DNA of 64,000 nucleotides from the NCBI GenBank assembly GCA_905250115.1, contig CAJNOI010000039.1:248001-312000 (forward strand), in the 5' to 3' direction. Origin of the DNA: Adineta steineri. Taxonomy: Eukaryota; Rotifera; Eurotatoria; Adinetida; Adinetidae. A model generated the notes under the pieces. That model saw only the letters and a list, made by a program, of their open reading frames with translations, was not told the origin of the DNA and searched no databases. The position numbers and the translations under genes were made by a program. The stretch's first letter is position 1. Every line of letters starts with the position of its first letter. This document shows positions 33,490 to 46,853 of the stretch, piece after piece.

Positions 33490-36400
33490 AACGACTCCAC
33501 ACCTTCGCTTCGGACTGAGCAACATTATTTGAATATAATCTGACTATAAAATATTCGTTTGTCGTTTATTTCTCTACCATATGATGAACTCCAGATCTTT
33601 GCTTTGAACTCAACAAAACAATACAATGCTAACTTGGTACTATGGATTATTCATTTGTCATTCATTCCTCCACCACGTAATGAACTCAAAATTTTTGTTT
33701 GGAACGGAACATAGTGTTTGAAAACAATCTTGGTATGAAATCTTCGTTACTTATGTGTTCCTCCACCGTAAAACGAACTCGAAATCTTTCCTTCGAACTG
33801 ATCCCAATATTTTCATGGAATCTTATTATAAATTATCCGTTTGTCGTGTGTCCCTCAACTATGCAATGGACTCAGAATCTTTGTTTCGATCTGAACAAAA
33901 TATTTCAAAAGAATCTTCATATGAATTGTGCGTTTGTTACGTGTTCCTTCACCATGCAATGATCTCGCAACCTTTGCTTCATACCGAACAAAATATTTGA
34001 GATGAATTATTGTTTAAACTTCTCATTTGTCATGTACTCAATCAACATGTAACGAACACGAAATCTTTGCTTCAAACTAAACAAAATATTAAAATGAGAT
34101 CTTAGTGTGCATTATTCATTTGTTATACATTCCTCCACTATGTAGTGAACTCAAAATTTTTGTTTGAAACTGAACAAAATAATCAAACAAAATCTTAATA
34201 TGCATTATCCATTTCTTGTGTATTCCTCCGCCTAGAAATGAACTCGGAATCTTTGCACCGAACTAAACAAAATATTTGACTAAAATATTTATATGAATCA
34301 TACAGTTCTCATATGCTGCTCCACCACGTAATGAACTCGAAATCTTTGCTTCGAACTGGACAGAATATTCGAATAAAATCTTGGTATGAATTATTCATTC
34401 GTCGTGTATTCCTCCACCACGTAAGAAAATCGAGCTCTTTGTTTCAAACTAAAAAAAATATTTAAATGAAATCTTAGTATGCATTATTTATTTGCCATTC
34501 ATTCCTCCACCATGTAATGAACTTGAAATTTTTGTTTGAAACTGAACAAAAGATTTGAACAAAATCTTTTTATAAATTATTCGATTCTCGTGTGCCTCCG
34601 CCTAGGAATGAGCTCGTAATGTTTGCATCGAACTAAACAAAATATTTGACTAAAATATTATTATGAATCATACAGTTCTCATATGCTGCTCCACCACGTA
34701 ATGAACTCGAAATATCTGCTTCGAACTGGGCAAAATATTCGAATAAAATCTTGATATGAACTATTCATATGTCGTGTGTCCTCCACCATGTCACGATATC
34801 GAAATCATTGCTTCGAAGTGAACCAAATATTTGAAAACAATGTTTGTTTTAGCTGCTCATTTGTCATGTATACACCTACGATTCCATGAACGCGAGCTCA
34901 TTTCTTTGAACTGAGCGAAGTAATTGAAGAGAAGCTTCGTATGACTTATTCATTTCCACTGGTTTTCCCTCATGTGATGAACTCCAGAACTTTCCATTGA
35001 AATGAAGAAAAAATTAGAATAGAATCTTGATAGAAACTATTCTTCAGTCAAGTGTTCCACCACCCCAACTAGAACTTGAAATCTTCGCTCGGAACTAAAG
35101 AAAATATTTGATTGGATCCTTGCTTTGAATTATTCATTTGCTGTGTGGTCCTCCGCCATGTACTGAACTCGAAATCGTTGTTTAGGAGTGCACAAAATAT
35201 TTGAAATGAATCTTTGTTTGAGCTGCTCATTTTTTATATGGTCGTCTACCATGTAATGAACTCGAACTCTTTGCTTCGAAATGAGAAAACCGTTTGAATA
35301 GGATCCTAATGTGAACTATTTATATTTCGTGTGTTCCTCCGCTATGTAGTGATGCGAGAATCTTTACTTCCACCTGGAAAATATATTTGAATAAAATCTT
35401 CTTGTAAATTATTCATTTCTCATGTGTTTCTCCACTATTTAAAGAACTCAGAATCTTTACTTTCAACTGAGCAACCTACGTGAATAAAACCCTGCTATAT
35501 ATTACTCATTTTTCATGTGTTCCTCCACCATGCAATCAAATCGAAAGCTTCGTTTAGAACACAACAAAATATTTGAATACAATTTTGCTATAAATCATAA
35601 GTTTGTTGCCTGTTCCTTCTACCTGTAACACTTCGAAATCTTCGCTTGGAACTGAACAAAATATATGAATAGAATCTTTCTGTAAATTATTCATTTCTCC
35701 TGTGTCAGTCCTCAACGTTATGAACTCTAAATCTTTGCTTCGAACAGAAGAAAATATTTCAACAGATTCTTTATGCTACTTATAAGTTTGTCGTGTGTTC
35801 TTTCACCATGCAATGAAGTGGAAAACTTCACTTCGAACTGAACAAAATATTTGAATACAATGCTGGTGACAATCATTCATTTGTTGTGTTCGCCTTCACC
35901 AAGTACTAAACTCGAAATCTTTGCTTCTGGCTGACTAAAATATTTCAATAGAACCATTCTACGAGTTATTCAATTATCGTGTATTCCGCCACCATCTAAT
36001 GAACTCGAGAACTTTGATTCGAACTGAACAAAACATTTCAATAGAGTCTTTATGCTAATTATTTGTCTGTCGTGTGTTCCTACACTATTTAATGTGTTCG
36101 AAATAATTGCTTCGAATTGATACAGTATTTGAATAGAATCTTTTTATTAACTATTCATCTGTCGTGTGTTCCACCAGCATGTAATGAATTCGAAATCTTT
36201 ACGTGAAACCGAACAAAATATTTGAGTAAGATCTTACTATTAGTGACTCATACGTCGTTTGTTCCTCCATCATATAATAAACTCGTCATCTTTGCTTCGA
36301 ACTGAACAAAATATTTGGATAGAACCTTGGTATCAAATATTCATTTGTCGTTTATTCCGCTATCATCCAATGCACTCGAAATCGTTGCTTCGTAGTGGAT

Positions 36401-39212
36401 AAAGAATTAGAATGGAACTTTTTTTCCAAATATTCATTTGTCGAGTGTTCCTCCAACCTCTAATAAATTCAAAATCTGCGCTTGAAATCGAACGAAATGT
36501 TTGCATAGAATGTTCCTATGAATTATTCATTATCTGTTTGCTTCTGCAACATGTAATAAGCTCGAAATTTTTGCTTCAAACTGAACAAAATATTTGAATA
36601 GAATCTTATTATGAATGATTCATTCGCCATTTGGTTCTCCACCATGTATTAAACTCAAAATCTTTCCTTACGACTGAAGAAAATATTTCAATAGAATTTT
36701 TCTATGAATTGTTCATCCGTCGTTGTGTTTCTCCACCATGTATTGAACTTGAAATCTTTGCTACGAACTGAGCAAATTATTTGAATAGAACCTTGGTATC
36801 AATTAGTCATTTATCTAGTGTTCTACCATCATGTAATCAATTCGAAATCTTTGCTTTGAACTAAAGAAAACACGTGAATAGTATCTTGCTACGAATTATT
36901 CATACGTCGGTGTGTTCCTCCAGCATGTATTGAGCTCGAAATCTTTGCTTCGAACATGAACAAAATATTTGAATAGAATCTTTTTATGAATGATTCATTC
37001 GCCGTTTGGTTCTCCACCATGTATTAAACTCGAAATCTTTCCTTACGACTGAAGAAAATATATCAATAGAATGTTTCTATGAATTGTTCATTTGTCGTGT
37101 TTTCTGCAATCATGTAATGAACTCAAAATGACTGCTTCGAAGTGAGCAAACTATTTGAGTCGAATCTTGATATGAATGATTCATTTATCATTTGTTTCTC
37201 CACCATGTAATGAACTGAAGATCTTTCCTTCGTACTGTAGAAAATATTTCAATATAATCTTTATATGAATTATTCATCTGTCGTTAACTTCCTCCGGCAT
37301 GTATTGAGCTCGAAATCTTTGCTTTGAACTGAACAAAATATTTCTATATAATATTGGTATGAATTATTCCTTTGTTCATTGTTCCTTCACCATGTGTTGA
37401 ACTGAAAGGCTTCGGTTCGAATTGAAGCAAATATTTGAAATGACTGTTTGTTTGACCTGCTCATTTGCAATGTGTTTCTGCGCCATATAATGAACTCGAA
37501 ATCTTTGGTTCGATCGGAACGAAATATTTCAATGCGATCTTATTATGAATTACTCATTTGTCGGTTGGTCTTCCGCCATGTAATGAACTCGAAATTTATG
37601 TTTCGAAGGGAAAGAAATATTTACATAAAAGTTTGGTATGAATTTTTCAGTTGCTGTGTAATCCTTCACCATGTAATGCACGCAAAATCTTTGTTTCGAA
37701 GTGAACAGAATACTTGAACAGAACGTTGATATGAATTATGTATTTGTCGTGTGTTCGCCCAATTTTCAATGAATTTGAAATCTTTACTTCAAACTAAACA
37801 ATGTATTTGAATAGAATCTTCTTGTGAATTATTTATTTTTCGTGACTCCCTCCATGATACAATGAACTGGGAATCTTTGCTACGAATTGAAGAAAATATT
37901 TGAGGAGGATCTTAGTATTAATGATTCGTATGTCATTTGTTCCTTCATCTTTTGATAACCTACAAATGTTTCCGTCGAACAAGAAAAAATGTCTGAACAG
38001 AATCTTGATACCAATTATTCATCTGTGGTGTGGCCCTCTAGTATCAAGCGAATTCGAATTCTACTCCTCGAACTGAACAAAATATTTGAAATGAATGTTT
38101 GTTTGAACTCCTCATTTGTTGAGTGTTTCTCCAACATGTAATGAGCTCGTAATGTTTCCTTCGAACTGAGCAAAATATTTGAATAAAATCCTGATTCGAA
38201 TTATTCATTACGTACGAGTTTGTCCAGTATGTGAGAAACTGAAAATCTTTGATTTCGACTGAACAGAGCATATGAATAAAATATTAATATGAATTATTCA
38301 TTGTTTGTGGGCTAGTTCAGCATGTAATCTTCCCAAAACCTTTGCTTTAAACTGAGCAAAATATTTGAATAGAGTCTTATTATGAATGACTCCTTAGTGG
38401 TATGTTCTTCCACCATGTAGTGAACTCGAAGTCGTTGATTCGTACTAAATAAAATATTTGGATAGAGTCTTGCTATGAATGATTCCTTTGTGGTGTGTTC
38501 TTCCACCATGTAATGAACTCGAAATTGATGATTCGAACTGTACAATATATTCTAAATGAGTTTTTGTTTGTGCTGCTCATTTTTTGTGTGTTTCTCATGA
38601 TGCAATGAACTCGAAATCTTTGCTTGGAAGTGAAGAAAATATTTGGATATAATCCTGGTATGAATTGTTCGTTTGTCATGTGCGCCTCCACCATCTTATG
38701 AACTCGAAATCTTTGCTTTGACGTGAAAAAAAACATTTGAATAGAATCTTGGTATGAATTATTCATTTACTATGCGTACCTTCACCATGTGATGAACTCG
38801 AAATCTTTGCTTTGAAGTAAAAACATATTTCAATAGAATCTTGCTAAGAATGATTCATCGGGCATATGCTCCTCGTCAATGTAATGGACTCCAAATATTT
38901 CCTCTCTAATGAAGAAATTATTTGAATAGAATTTTCGTAGAAACTATTCATTTGTCATGTGGTCTTGCACAACGTGATAAAATCCGAATCTCTGTTTTAA
39001 GTGAAGAATAGATTTGAATAAAATGTTGCTCTAAAATGTTCAATTGATATGTGCTCCTCCACGATGTACTGAACTCAAAATCTTTGTTTTGAACTGATCA
39101 GAATATTGGAATAGAATCTTGGTATGAATTATGCATTTGTCATGTGCTTTTCCACAACGTAATGAACTCGAACTCTTGGCTTCAAATGGAACACAATATT
39201 TAAATAGAATAT
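33490..39212. repeat. Tandem array of about 61 diverged 93-bp units
   Basis: Consecutive anchors (CATGTAATGAACTCGAAATC) recur every 92-94 bp, for example 38606, 38699 and 38793, or 37118 and 37211. The typical unit contains AATCTTTGCTTCGAACTGAA, CAAAATATTTGAATAGAATC, the near-perfect palindrome ATGAATTATTCAT and TGTGTTCCTCCACCATGTA. Units differ widely (roughly 70-85% by eye), so the array is old and not being homogenised. 93 is 31 codons, so open frames run through two or three units in several frames, but each frame meets a recurrent stop in most units. It starts about 95 bp after the small secreted-peptide ORF and ends about 160 bp before the candidate terminal exon. Confidence 0.9.
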
Positions 39213-39371
39213 TGGTAAATAAGGCCGGTATGTTATATCAAGATAGTCTGTCGGTAATAACTGATCAAGAAAAAGTTCTAATATTTTGTCTCGTTATTTG
39301 TACATTCTTCTTTGAGATTATCATTTGAAGGACTTTATGACATTGAACTAACTAACTATTTTTCGTTTTAG

Positions 39372-39454
39372 GAGACATGGCACAAACATACATCACACCA
39401 AAAATCGAACATTATAGCATGCTTTATCCACTAGCTAGTGTCCTTTTTCTATAA
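39372..39454 (+). CDS. Candidate terminal exon paired with the 33220 peptide
   Basis: Preceded by a textbook acceptor: CTAAC branch-like repeats (AACTAACTAAC), a T-rich tract and TTTTAG. It reads RDMAQTYITPKIEHYSMLYP and ends LASVLFL, stop TAA 39452-39454. Phase 1-to-2 joining with the donor at 33358 is exact. A polyadenylation signal AATAAA follows at about 39557. No other exon upstream of it is evident outside the repeat array. Confidence 0.35.
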
Positions 39455-40436
39455 TCTATTAGTTAGTTCCATTATCTTTATATATTCAACTATTTAACTT
39501 TTTTTTTTTAATATTCTTCAATTTTTTTGCGTATTTTTTTCAAAATTTTCGATTCTAATAAAATATGCAAACTTAAAACGTATTATGATTGTTAGCATCT
39601 TGTGAACTATTTCAAATATGTACAATAATCACGAGTGTGGGTGTTGATGTTTAAAAAACAGACTGGCCTATCCATAAACATTAAATATATTTCACTGCAT
39701 TACAGCAGCGATAAATAATTTCATTTTTAAAAACAGTTAAAAAACTACAGAGAAAGAAAGAAAGATAGCGGGATAGAGAAATGAGAGAACGAAAAAACGA
39801 AAGATTAATGAAGCAAATAGAAAAGAGAAGAACAAGAAAAAAAGTACACTAATTTTTTGTTTTATATTTTCTTTTAAATTTTGTGTAGTAGTCTTCTTTC
39901 TATCCTATTCGGATGCATATATAATGACACTGAGAGTGTTGTGCGATTTAATTCAGGTTCATATAAATCAATAAATGACGCTCTTCAAAAGACTCACTCA
40001 GCTCTTTCTCGTAGAACTCGCGTTACTAAACAACTACCAAGCTATTGATATATACAATTAAACAAATCAGAAGTCAGATTTGAATTCTTCGACTCCGATT
40101 ACCTTTCGGTTAACCCTTATAAAAAATCCTTTTGTATCTTTACATATAGTTTATTACTTCGATGAGTTGAAGATAATTTAACAAAATCAAATAAGTCTTT
40201 CTTTTCATTTTATTTCTTTACATACAATAACAAGAAAATAGATACTATACAGTTTTTTTGTTGATCGTACACTGTTTTATTATCATTATTTATATGAAAA
40301 AAGAACGTTGCTATGAATATGACTTTGTCATTGTTTACTTCTTTTATAAAACAAAAACTTTTAGTTGAAAGATCGACATAATAGGAAGAAAAATAAATAC
40401 ATTTATGAAATAATAGATATTGATTATAACCGAGAT
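39455..40436. other. Intergenic, 3' ends converge
   Basis: AT-rich spacer between the candidate terminal exon (+) and the 3' end of E(z) (-), with a purine-rich GAGAAAGAAAG tract near 39750-39840. No gene seen. Confidence 0.4.
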
Positions 40437-43400
40437 TTAATCAGATGATGGTCGTACAAGTATATAATTATCAGGAAAACGTTTTAGAATAATTAAACCA
40501 TCTTGTTCAGAATCATCAACACGTTCATTATTAACAAATTGCTGACGTTGATGTGCATCATACATATATTCAAAAAATAATTCATCACCTTGAAATATGG
40601 CTTGTTTAGCGTATATACCAATACGATAATCACCTTGAAGAAAATAAATAATATTAAAATTTTATTTAAGTCAAATTATGAATATATTTACCATTGACTA
40701 GTTTTATTTTTGGAACACAATTAGGTTTTGATGAGTGATTAGCAAAACTAAACAGATAAGAATAGATCAAACAAATTAGTTTGTGTGTAGTAACTAACCG
40801 AATTTTATTTCCAAATTGTCGAGCATCAACACAACGTTCTTCATCAAGATTAAATAAATAAGAACAAGCTTGTTTATCGTAAAGTCGACCTCGACGATCA
40901 GCTTCTTCTTCCGTAATAATTTCTCCTGTATATTCTGCAATTAAATCCCCTGGATAAGCAACAGGAGAACCAAGAAAAGCACCATAACCAGCAACTAAAA
41001 TCAAATAAGCGATAAAGAATTTATTTTCAAATGAAAATTTACCATCAGATTCTGCAATAAGAATTTGTTTATATAATTTTCGTTGTAATGATATATTTGC
41101 ACATGTAATCATTGGTAAATTTGATGATATATTTGAATTAATTGATGTTCTTGAGCTTGTACGTTTTGTTTGACTTCGATTTAGTTTATATAATGGTTCA
41201 ACGTTCCGACATGATCGAAGACTATGTTGTCTTGTTGGTAAGTTTCCATTCATTTTCAATTTTATATTTCGTCGAGATAAACTTGGTAATGTTTTTCGTT
41301 CAATAAATGATGTTTCTGGTTCGCTAAATAAAGATAAAAATATTTCTTTTCGTTTTCTTCTTTAATTTTTCAAATAAAATCAATTTACGATTTAATTATT
41401 GGATTTAAATCATTGATTTCATTAAGAAATAATGATGCACCACATTTATGACATAAATCAGGATCACATTCACGTCCTTCTGCACAACATAAACAATTAT
41501 TTAATAAACATGCACCTTTGCAAGTACAACCAGGAAATCGATGTGGACAATCTATTGAACAATTACAATACTTTTCACAATATGTTCCATTTTTCATACA
41601 ATAACAATTTTCATTTGATAATGTACATGGTCCATCATGTAAACATGGTTGATATGCTGATTTGAAAGTATTATTACTATTATTTAAATGTTTTTTAATA
41701 TGAAAAAGAAAAGCTCGTGTTGCACCATCTAACATTTTTCGTCGATAGGGTTGACGTATAATAAATGATAAATTATTTGTTGCTACTATTCGATTAGAGA
41801 AATATTTCGTATCTAAGATAAATTGCTGATAAAAATCTTGACAAGTTCGATGATCATTAAACATTTGTTTTATTGCACATAAATCACCATCGAATAGAAA
41901 ATAAAATAAACGAAATAAAGTTCGATCAGTTAATGTCCAATTATTAGCTAGAGATATTTGTTGTTGTTGTTGTTCTGATGTATTAGTCATATGATTTTCT
42001 ATACGTGATAATAATTGTTGAGAGGTTAATTTTTTTTGATTTTCAATTAATTGTAAATGAGAATCAAGATAAAGATCAGTACGAAAATTTTCATTATGAG
42101 AATAAATTAATTTATTTGACGATGATATACGACGAAATGGAGTTGATTTTCGTCGACGTTTATTAACATTTTCATTTAAATCAGATGATATTGAACGATA
42201 TGTTTGAGAATGACTAGATTCTTCGTTGATATGAGATGGTGGTGATAAAGAACGTTTTAAATGCTCACGTTCATGTTTATAACATGATGAACTACAGGGA
42301 GATGATTGATTATCATTACATATAGAAATTTGTTCAGGTAATGGAAGATGAGAAGATTTTTCTTTGTGTAATAAACAACTATTTTAAAGAGAAAAATATA
42401 TATATATCAAAATACTTTATACACTGATATTATTTCGAATGAATCTTACTTATATGTATAACAACGTGAACAAAATCGAGAACACCATGGTTTTATAATA
42501 AGATCATCAATATCAATATCGACTGTATCATATATATCAATATTTGAAGGATACTGAATATGTTTATCTCCAGTAATTTCTTCTTGATTTGCAATAATGA
42601 TGAGTCTTGTACGTGGTGTAATATCACGATGATAATCTAAATAAAATGTCTTCTTTGAATTAAATGAAATTTTTTATATTGTTGTCTTACGAAGTATTGC
42701 ATCAATAATTTGCTCGTTGGAATATGTATCCCAAACTATATTCGATCGTATAGTTTGATAGAGTATTTCTAATGATTGTTCATCGAGTCTTTTTTCTAAT
42801 AAAAAAACAAGTTAAAATTATCAGAACTATTATATATAAAAACGATATTTTATACTGCGTGTTAAACTGTTGTCTTGGTTTGTTGATTCACCAGATATTG
42901 AATTAATCAATTTTTGATCTTCAGCATTAAATGTATCTCCTAAATATGGAATACCAATGAGAGCACCACGCGTAGCTATATTTCTCGTTGTTGGTACATA
43001 CGATATTAATTCTCGTATTGCAGATACTGTTGGCATTATTGTAGCAATTGTAGTATTCTTTTGTGATTTTTGATTATTACCATCTGATATGGTAACTGAA
43101 ATTGTTTGAATATTATCATCATCATCATCAGTATTGAATTCTCTAGAAGAATTTAGGAGAGGAAATGTTAATGGCTGTAGTGGTGGACGTTGATTCACAT
43201 TTCGTAGAATATGGCTGAATAAAAAAGTGATAGTAGAACAAGATGCGAACTATGAACTTTTATATTTTCAAAGTAACTTACCGAATGGATTTTTGTGTAG
43301 TTTTATGTGTTGTACGAAATAATTTAATATATTCACGTTCAACAGCTTGTTGAAGAACATCTGTCTTTTTCTTAGAAGAAATTAAAAAAAATGAAAATTT

Positions 43401-43513
43401 TATCGAAAATTTGATTATCTTCTTACATCATTCAACAATGGCTGTTGAGATGGATTGATACTATTTCTTGTTTCACGCATATATTTTTTTAATAATCGAT
43501 ATTGAACAATGTT
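40437..43513 (-). CDS. E(z): Enhancer of zeste / EZH2-type histone H3K27 methyltransferase
   Basis: About ten exons; the last is 40437-40633 (ending FPDNYILVRPSSD). The most upstream exon recognised begins at 43513, and the true start codon may lie in a further small exon. The N-terminus has the EZH2-like segment EYIKLFR... and the IPYLGDTF motif (cf. IPYMGDE). The middle has CSRFCSRCYTYKC (cf. CRRCFKYDC). The CXC domain is complete (CLHDGPC, CYCMKNGTYCEKYCNC, CPHRFPGCTCKGAC, CLCCAEGRECDPDLCHKCG). The SET domain has SEY-like IAEYTGEI, EADRRGRLYDKQACSYLFNL, GNKIRFANHSSKPNC and GDELFFEY. It is the catalytic PRC2 subunit. Oddities: an ~85-residue insert between CXC and SET (EPETS...ISLQRKLYKQ), and Gln where human EZH2 has Tyr641. 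Confidence 0.92.
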
Positions 43514-43748
43514 CTAAAATAAGAACTCGTAGATATCGAATTCCGAAAAGTCTATATGAAACGAAAAGTTGAATTACATTAGATTGACCAATTGAAATTA
43601 ACTATTAACATTACTGGTCAATATTTAATCAATAGGTAATAATGCTCTCTCCAATGGATAAATCATGGAATACTATACAAAGAAAAAACGAAAATTGTCT
43701 CTCTGTTTTATATCTGTTGTTTTCAATTTATAACAAGTTCATCATCTG
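43514..43748. promoter_or_regulatory. Bidirectional promoter interval E(z) / PASK
   Basis: Only ~235 bp separate the first recognised E(z) exon from the PASK start on the opposite strand, so both promoters, and possibly a first E(z) exon, must lie here. No TATA box was identified. Confidence 0.45.
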
Positions 43749-46700
43749 ATGGCAACGTACGGTGATACATTAAATCAAACATTTCCTGGTGTATCATCCA
43801 ATGAAGATGGCGAATTACATCGTACATTTCATACTCCATCAAATAATACAAAATCAGCTGGTTTCACTTTTGAACAACAGTTTTTGTTTGGTAAGAAAAT
43901 AATGTGTTTTAGGGTGTATAATATTTTGTTTTTGAATATTAGATAATGCATGTCATTCAATAACATATCAACCACCAACGGTATCATGTCAACAAATGAC
44001 CACAGAACATCTTGATCGTTTATGTTACTCTCCCAAGCCATCATTTTCCCCTCGTTTTACTTCTCAACCACAACAACAATTCTCATCATTACCTAATAAT
44101 CGTCTTAATCCATTTCGTGCATTTCTTATTGTTAATCGTTTAACATCATCAATAGTTAGTGTTAATCGTCAAGCTTGTGAATATTTTTGGTATACAGAAA
44201 ATGAACTTAAAAATAAAACAATCGAAAATTTAATAGTTGATGAGAAATCTTTATCTGTTGTTACAGATTCATTTTTAAGTCAACAAAGTGGACTAACAAA
44301 AATTCTTGCGGGAAAAATTGTTTATGTTCTTCTTGGTACAGGTGAACGTGCTCGTTTTTCTTTATTCATACAAGATCTTGATAATGATCAAGTTCCATTA
44401 CGTTTTTATGGTTTTGAACCTATACATATTATGCAAGCAGATATAACTTGTGATAAACAAGGTTTAATTCTTTCATCGGATCATTATTTTTCAATATTAT
44501 TTCATAATACAATGATTGATAATAATCATTTAAATGAAAATCAACATATTGGAGATTTTATTCCATCATTAAAAGATAAATTAAAATTTAAACAATTATT
44601 AACACATCGAACATATCGAACAACTGGTTTATTAAATAGTGAAAAAAATCTATTTATACCATTAATGTTAAATATATTAAAAAGTAATGAGGATAATATT
44701 CAATTAAATATATCAATTATGTCAAATATTAGTGGATTAATTATGTTAGATGAAACATATTCTATTCGCGCATATAATCCTTATTTTATACAATGTTTAC
44801 TTGGTTATCGTTCACTTGATTTAATTAATCATGTAAATAATAAAGAAATTTATCTTTAAATATTCTAATTCTCACTTTATTTTTTGTTTTATCTTATAGA
44901 ATATTACTGAAATAATACCAGACTTCAATGAATTAAATGGTACTCAATCAAATAATCTTTCTATTAGTACAAATAATGATCATGATGAAGAAAATCTATC
45001 ATGTCAATCATTAATCGGTGATGATGAACCAAGTACAAGTGATGGTTCATCAAATACACTAAATGATTCATCAATTGATAATACACCAAAATCAGCTCGA
45101 ATTTTTAATTCAATAGAAAATAAGATTATCAATGAAAAATTACAATCAAATATTTTACCTATTGATAAAAGATTACCTACAAATGGTATATCGTCATTTA
45201 AAACTACATCAACACCAGTAACAAAATCAGCAATTAAATCTGAGATTAAAATTGATTCGGATGATCAAGCAGGTTTGAAATAATATTTTTTTATTTAAAA
45301 TAAAATTACTTTTTGTTTTTCTATCTTCTAGTTTTTCTTCAAACAATAGGTAAACATAAAAATGGAACATGTATTGGTGTTACATATACATTACGTCGTC
45401 TTGATTTACCTGATGGTACATATAGATATTGTATGTGGTTATCACGTGATAATACTGATCCACATTTAATTGAAATGCAAAAACTACTTGATCATAATCA
45501 ATCAATAATACCAATTGATGATTTATCAACATCATTTTTAAATGTATCATCATCATTAAACGATAATCAAACATTTGATTCAAAATATATTATTACACGA
45601 CAACGTGGTCGTGGAGGTTATGGTCAAGTTTATCTTGGTCATGAAAAATCGAATGAATCAAATAAAGTTGTTATTAAATTTATTAAAAAAACTAAAATTA
45701 AACTTCATCGATATGTTGAAAGTTTTGAACCAAAAAAACGAATTCTATTTGAAGTTGCAGTACTTAAACAATTAAAACATCGAAATATTGTCGAAGTAAG
45801 ATATATTTTATCAAATAAAAGCAAATAAACAGAAGTTTTATCATGAAATGTTTATATAATACACTCTATATTTAGATATTGGATGCATTCGATACAGATA
45901 ATTATGTTCAAATGATAATGCCATTACATGGTCAAGGTATTGATTTGTATGAATTTATTGAAAAAGGTGCAAAAATTGATGAATCATTAGCAAGTTATAT
46001 TTTTCGACAGGTAAAATTTTTCAATAGCAACTACAATAGTTTCTATAAAATCATTTAGGTGGTCGATGCTGTTAGTTATTTACATCGTAATCATATTGCT
46101 CATCAAGATATAAAAGATGAAAATCTAATTATTGATGAACAATTTCATATCAAACTTATTGATTTCGGTTCAGCTATATCTATTACACAAGCAGATATGT
46201 ATACAAGTAATTTTGGTGGTACAACTGAATTTTGTTGTCCAGAATTTTTTCAAACTGGAAGGTTTGGAAAAATATTCATCTTATTTTTTGTTTTTTACTA
46301 TATATTCTTTATTGAAATAGTTGTCAACCATATGTAGCTGATATATGGGCAATGATGGTAACATTATATGTAATTATTTTTCGTCGATATCCATTTTTAA
46401 ATCCTGATGAAATCAAACGTTGTCAATTAGATATAAAATTTCTTCAATCACGTATTTCAGACGAACTTTATGATTTAATTACATCAACACTTATACGTCA
46501 GCCATATCATCGTTTAACAATGTATGAAATTGAAAAACATGAATGGATTCTACAGCCATTTAATAGTGAATTTTATTCATGGAATACTGTTACACAAAAT
46601 TCTTTAGGTAAACAATTATTGAAAAAACAATATCTCTCATTGGAATTTTTCTTTTTTTGTTTCAGAAGAAACATTTTTAACTGGTAATCATTTACCAAGT

Positions 46701-46853
46701 GGTGATGATGATAATAGTAATGATCATTCATTTGCTAGTTTAACACGGCAAATACAAAATCAATTTCATTTATTTGAAAAAACTAAAAAAGATAATCAAT
46801 CAGATAAGAATAATCTTTTTGCTTATTTAAATTGTAAACATGCTTCAATTTAA
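43749..46853 (+). CDS. PASK: PAS domain-containing serine/threonine kinase
   Basis: Eight phase-checked exons: 43749-43890, 43943-44832, 44900-45272, 45332-45795, 45876-46010, 46059-46261, 46321-46607, 46666-46853. The N-terminal PAS part (PFRAFLIVNRLTSSIVSVNRQACEYFWYTENEL) precedes an acidic Ser/Asn-rich linker. The kinase domain starts at GRGGYGQVYLG, with Lys in VVIKFIKK, Glu in EVAVLKQLKHRNIVE, catalytic loop HQDIKDEN, DFG in LIDFGSA and the C-lobe ADIWAMMVTLYVIIFRRYPF. The order and the DFGSA/IKDEN features match PASK, which links nutrient state to glycogen and translation control. The HRD Arg is Gln and the APE motif reads CPE, but the catalytic Lys, Asp and DFG are kept, so activity without classical activation-loop phosphorylation, as known for PASK, remains plausible. 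Confidence 0.9.

Noticed and set aside
33699-38766. Open frames of 60-97 codons in the 93-bp array
   Set aside because: They follow from the 31-codon period; most units carry a recurrent stop in each frame and no frame stays open beyond about three units.
33490-39212. CRISPR-like array
   Set aside because: The units are contiguous and diverged along their whole length, with no constant repeat and unique spacers; the host is a eukaryote.
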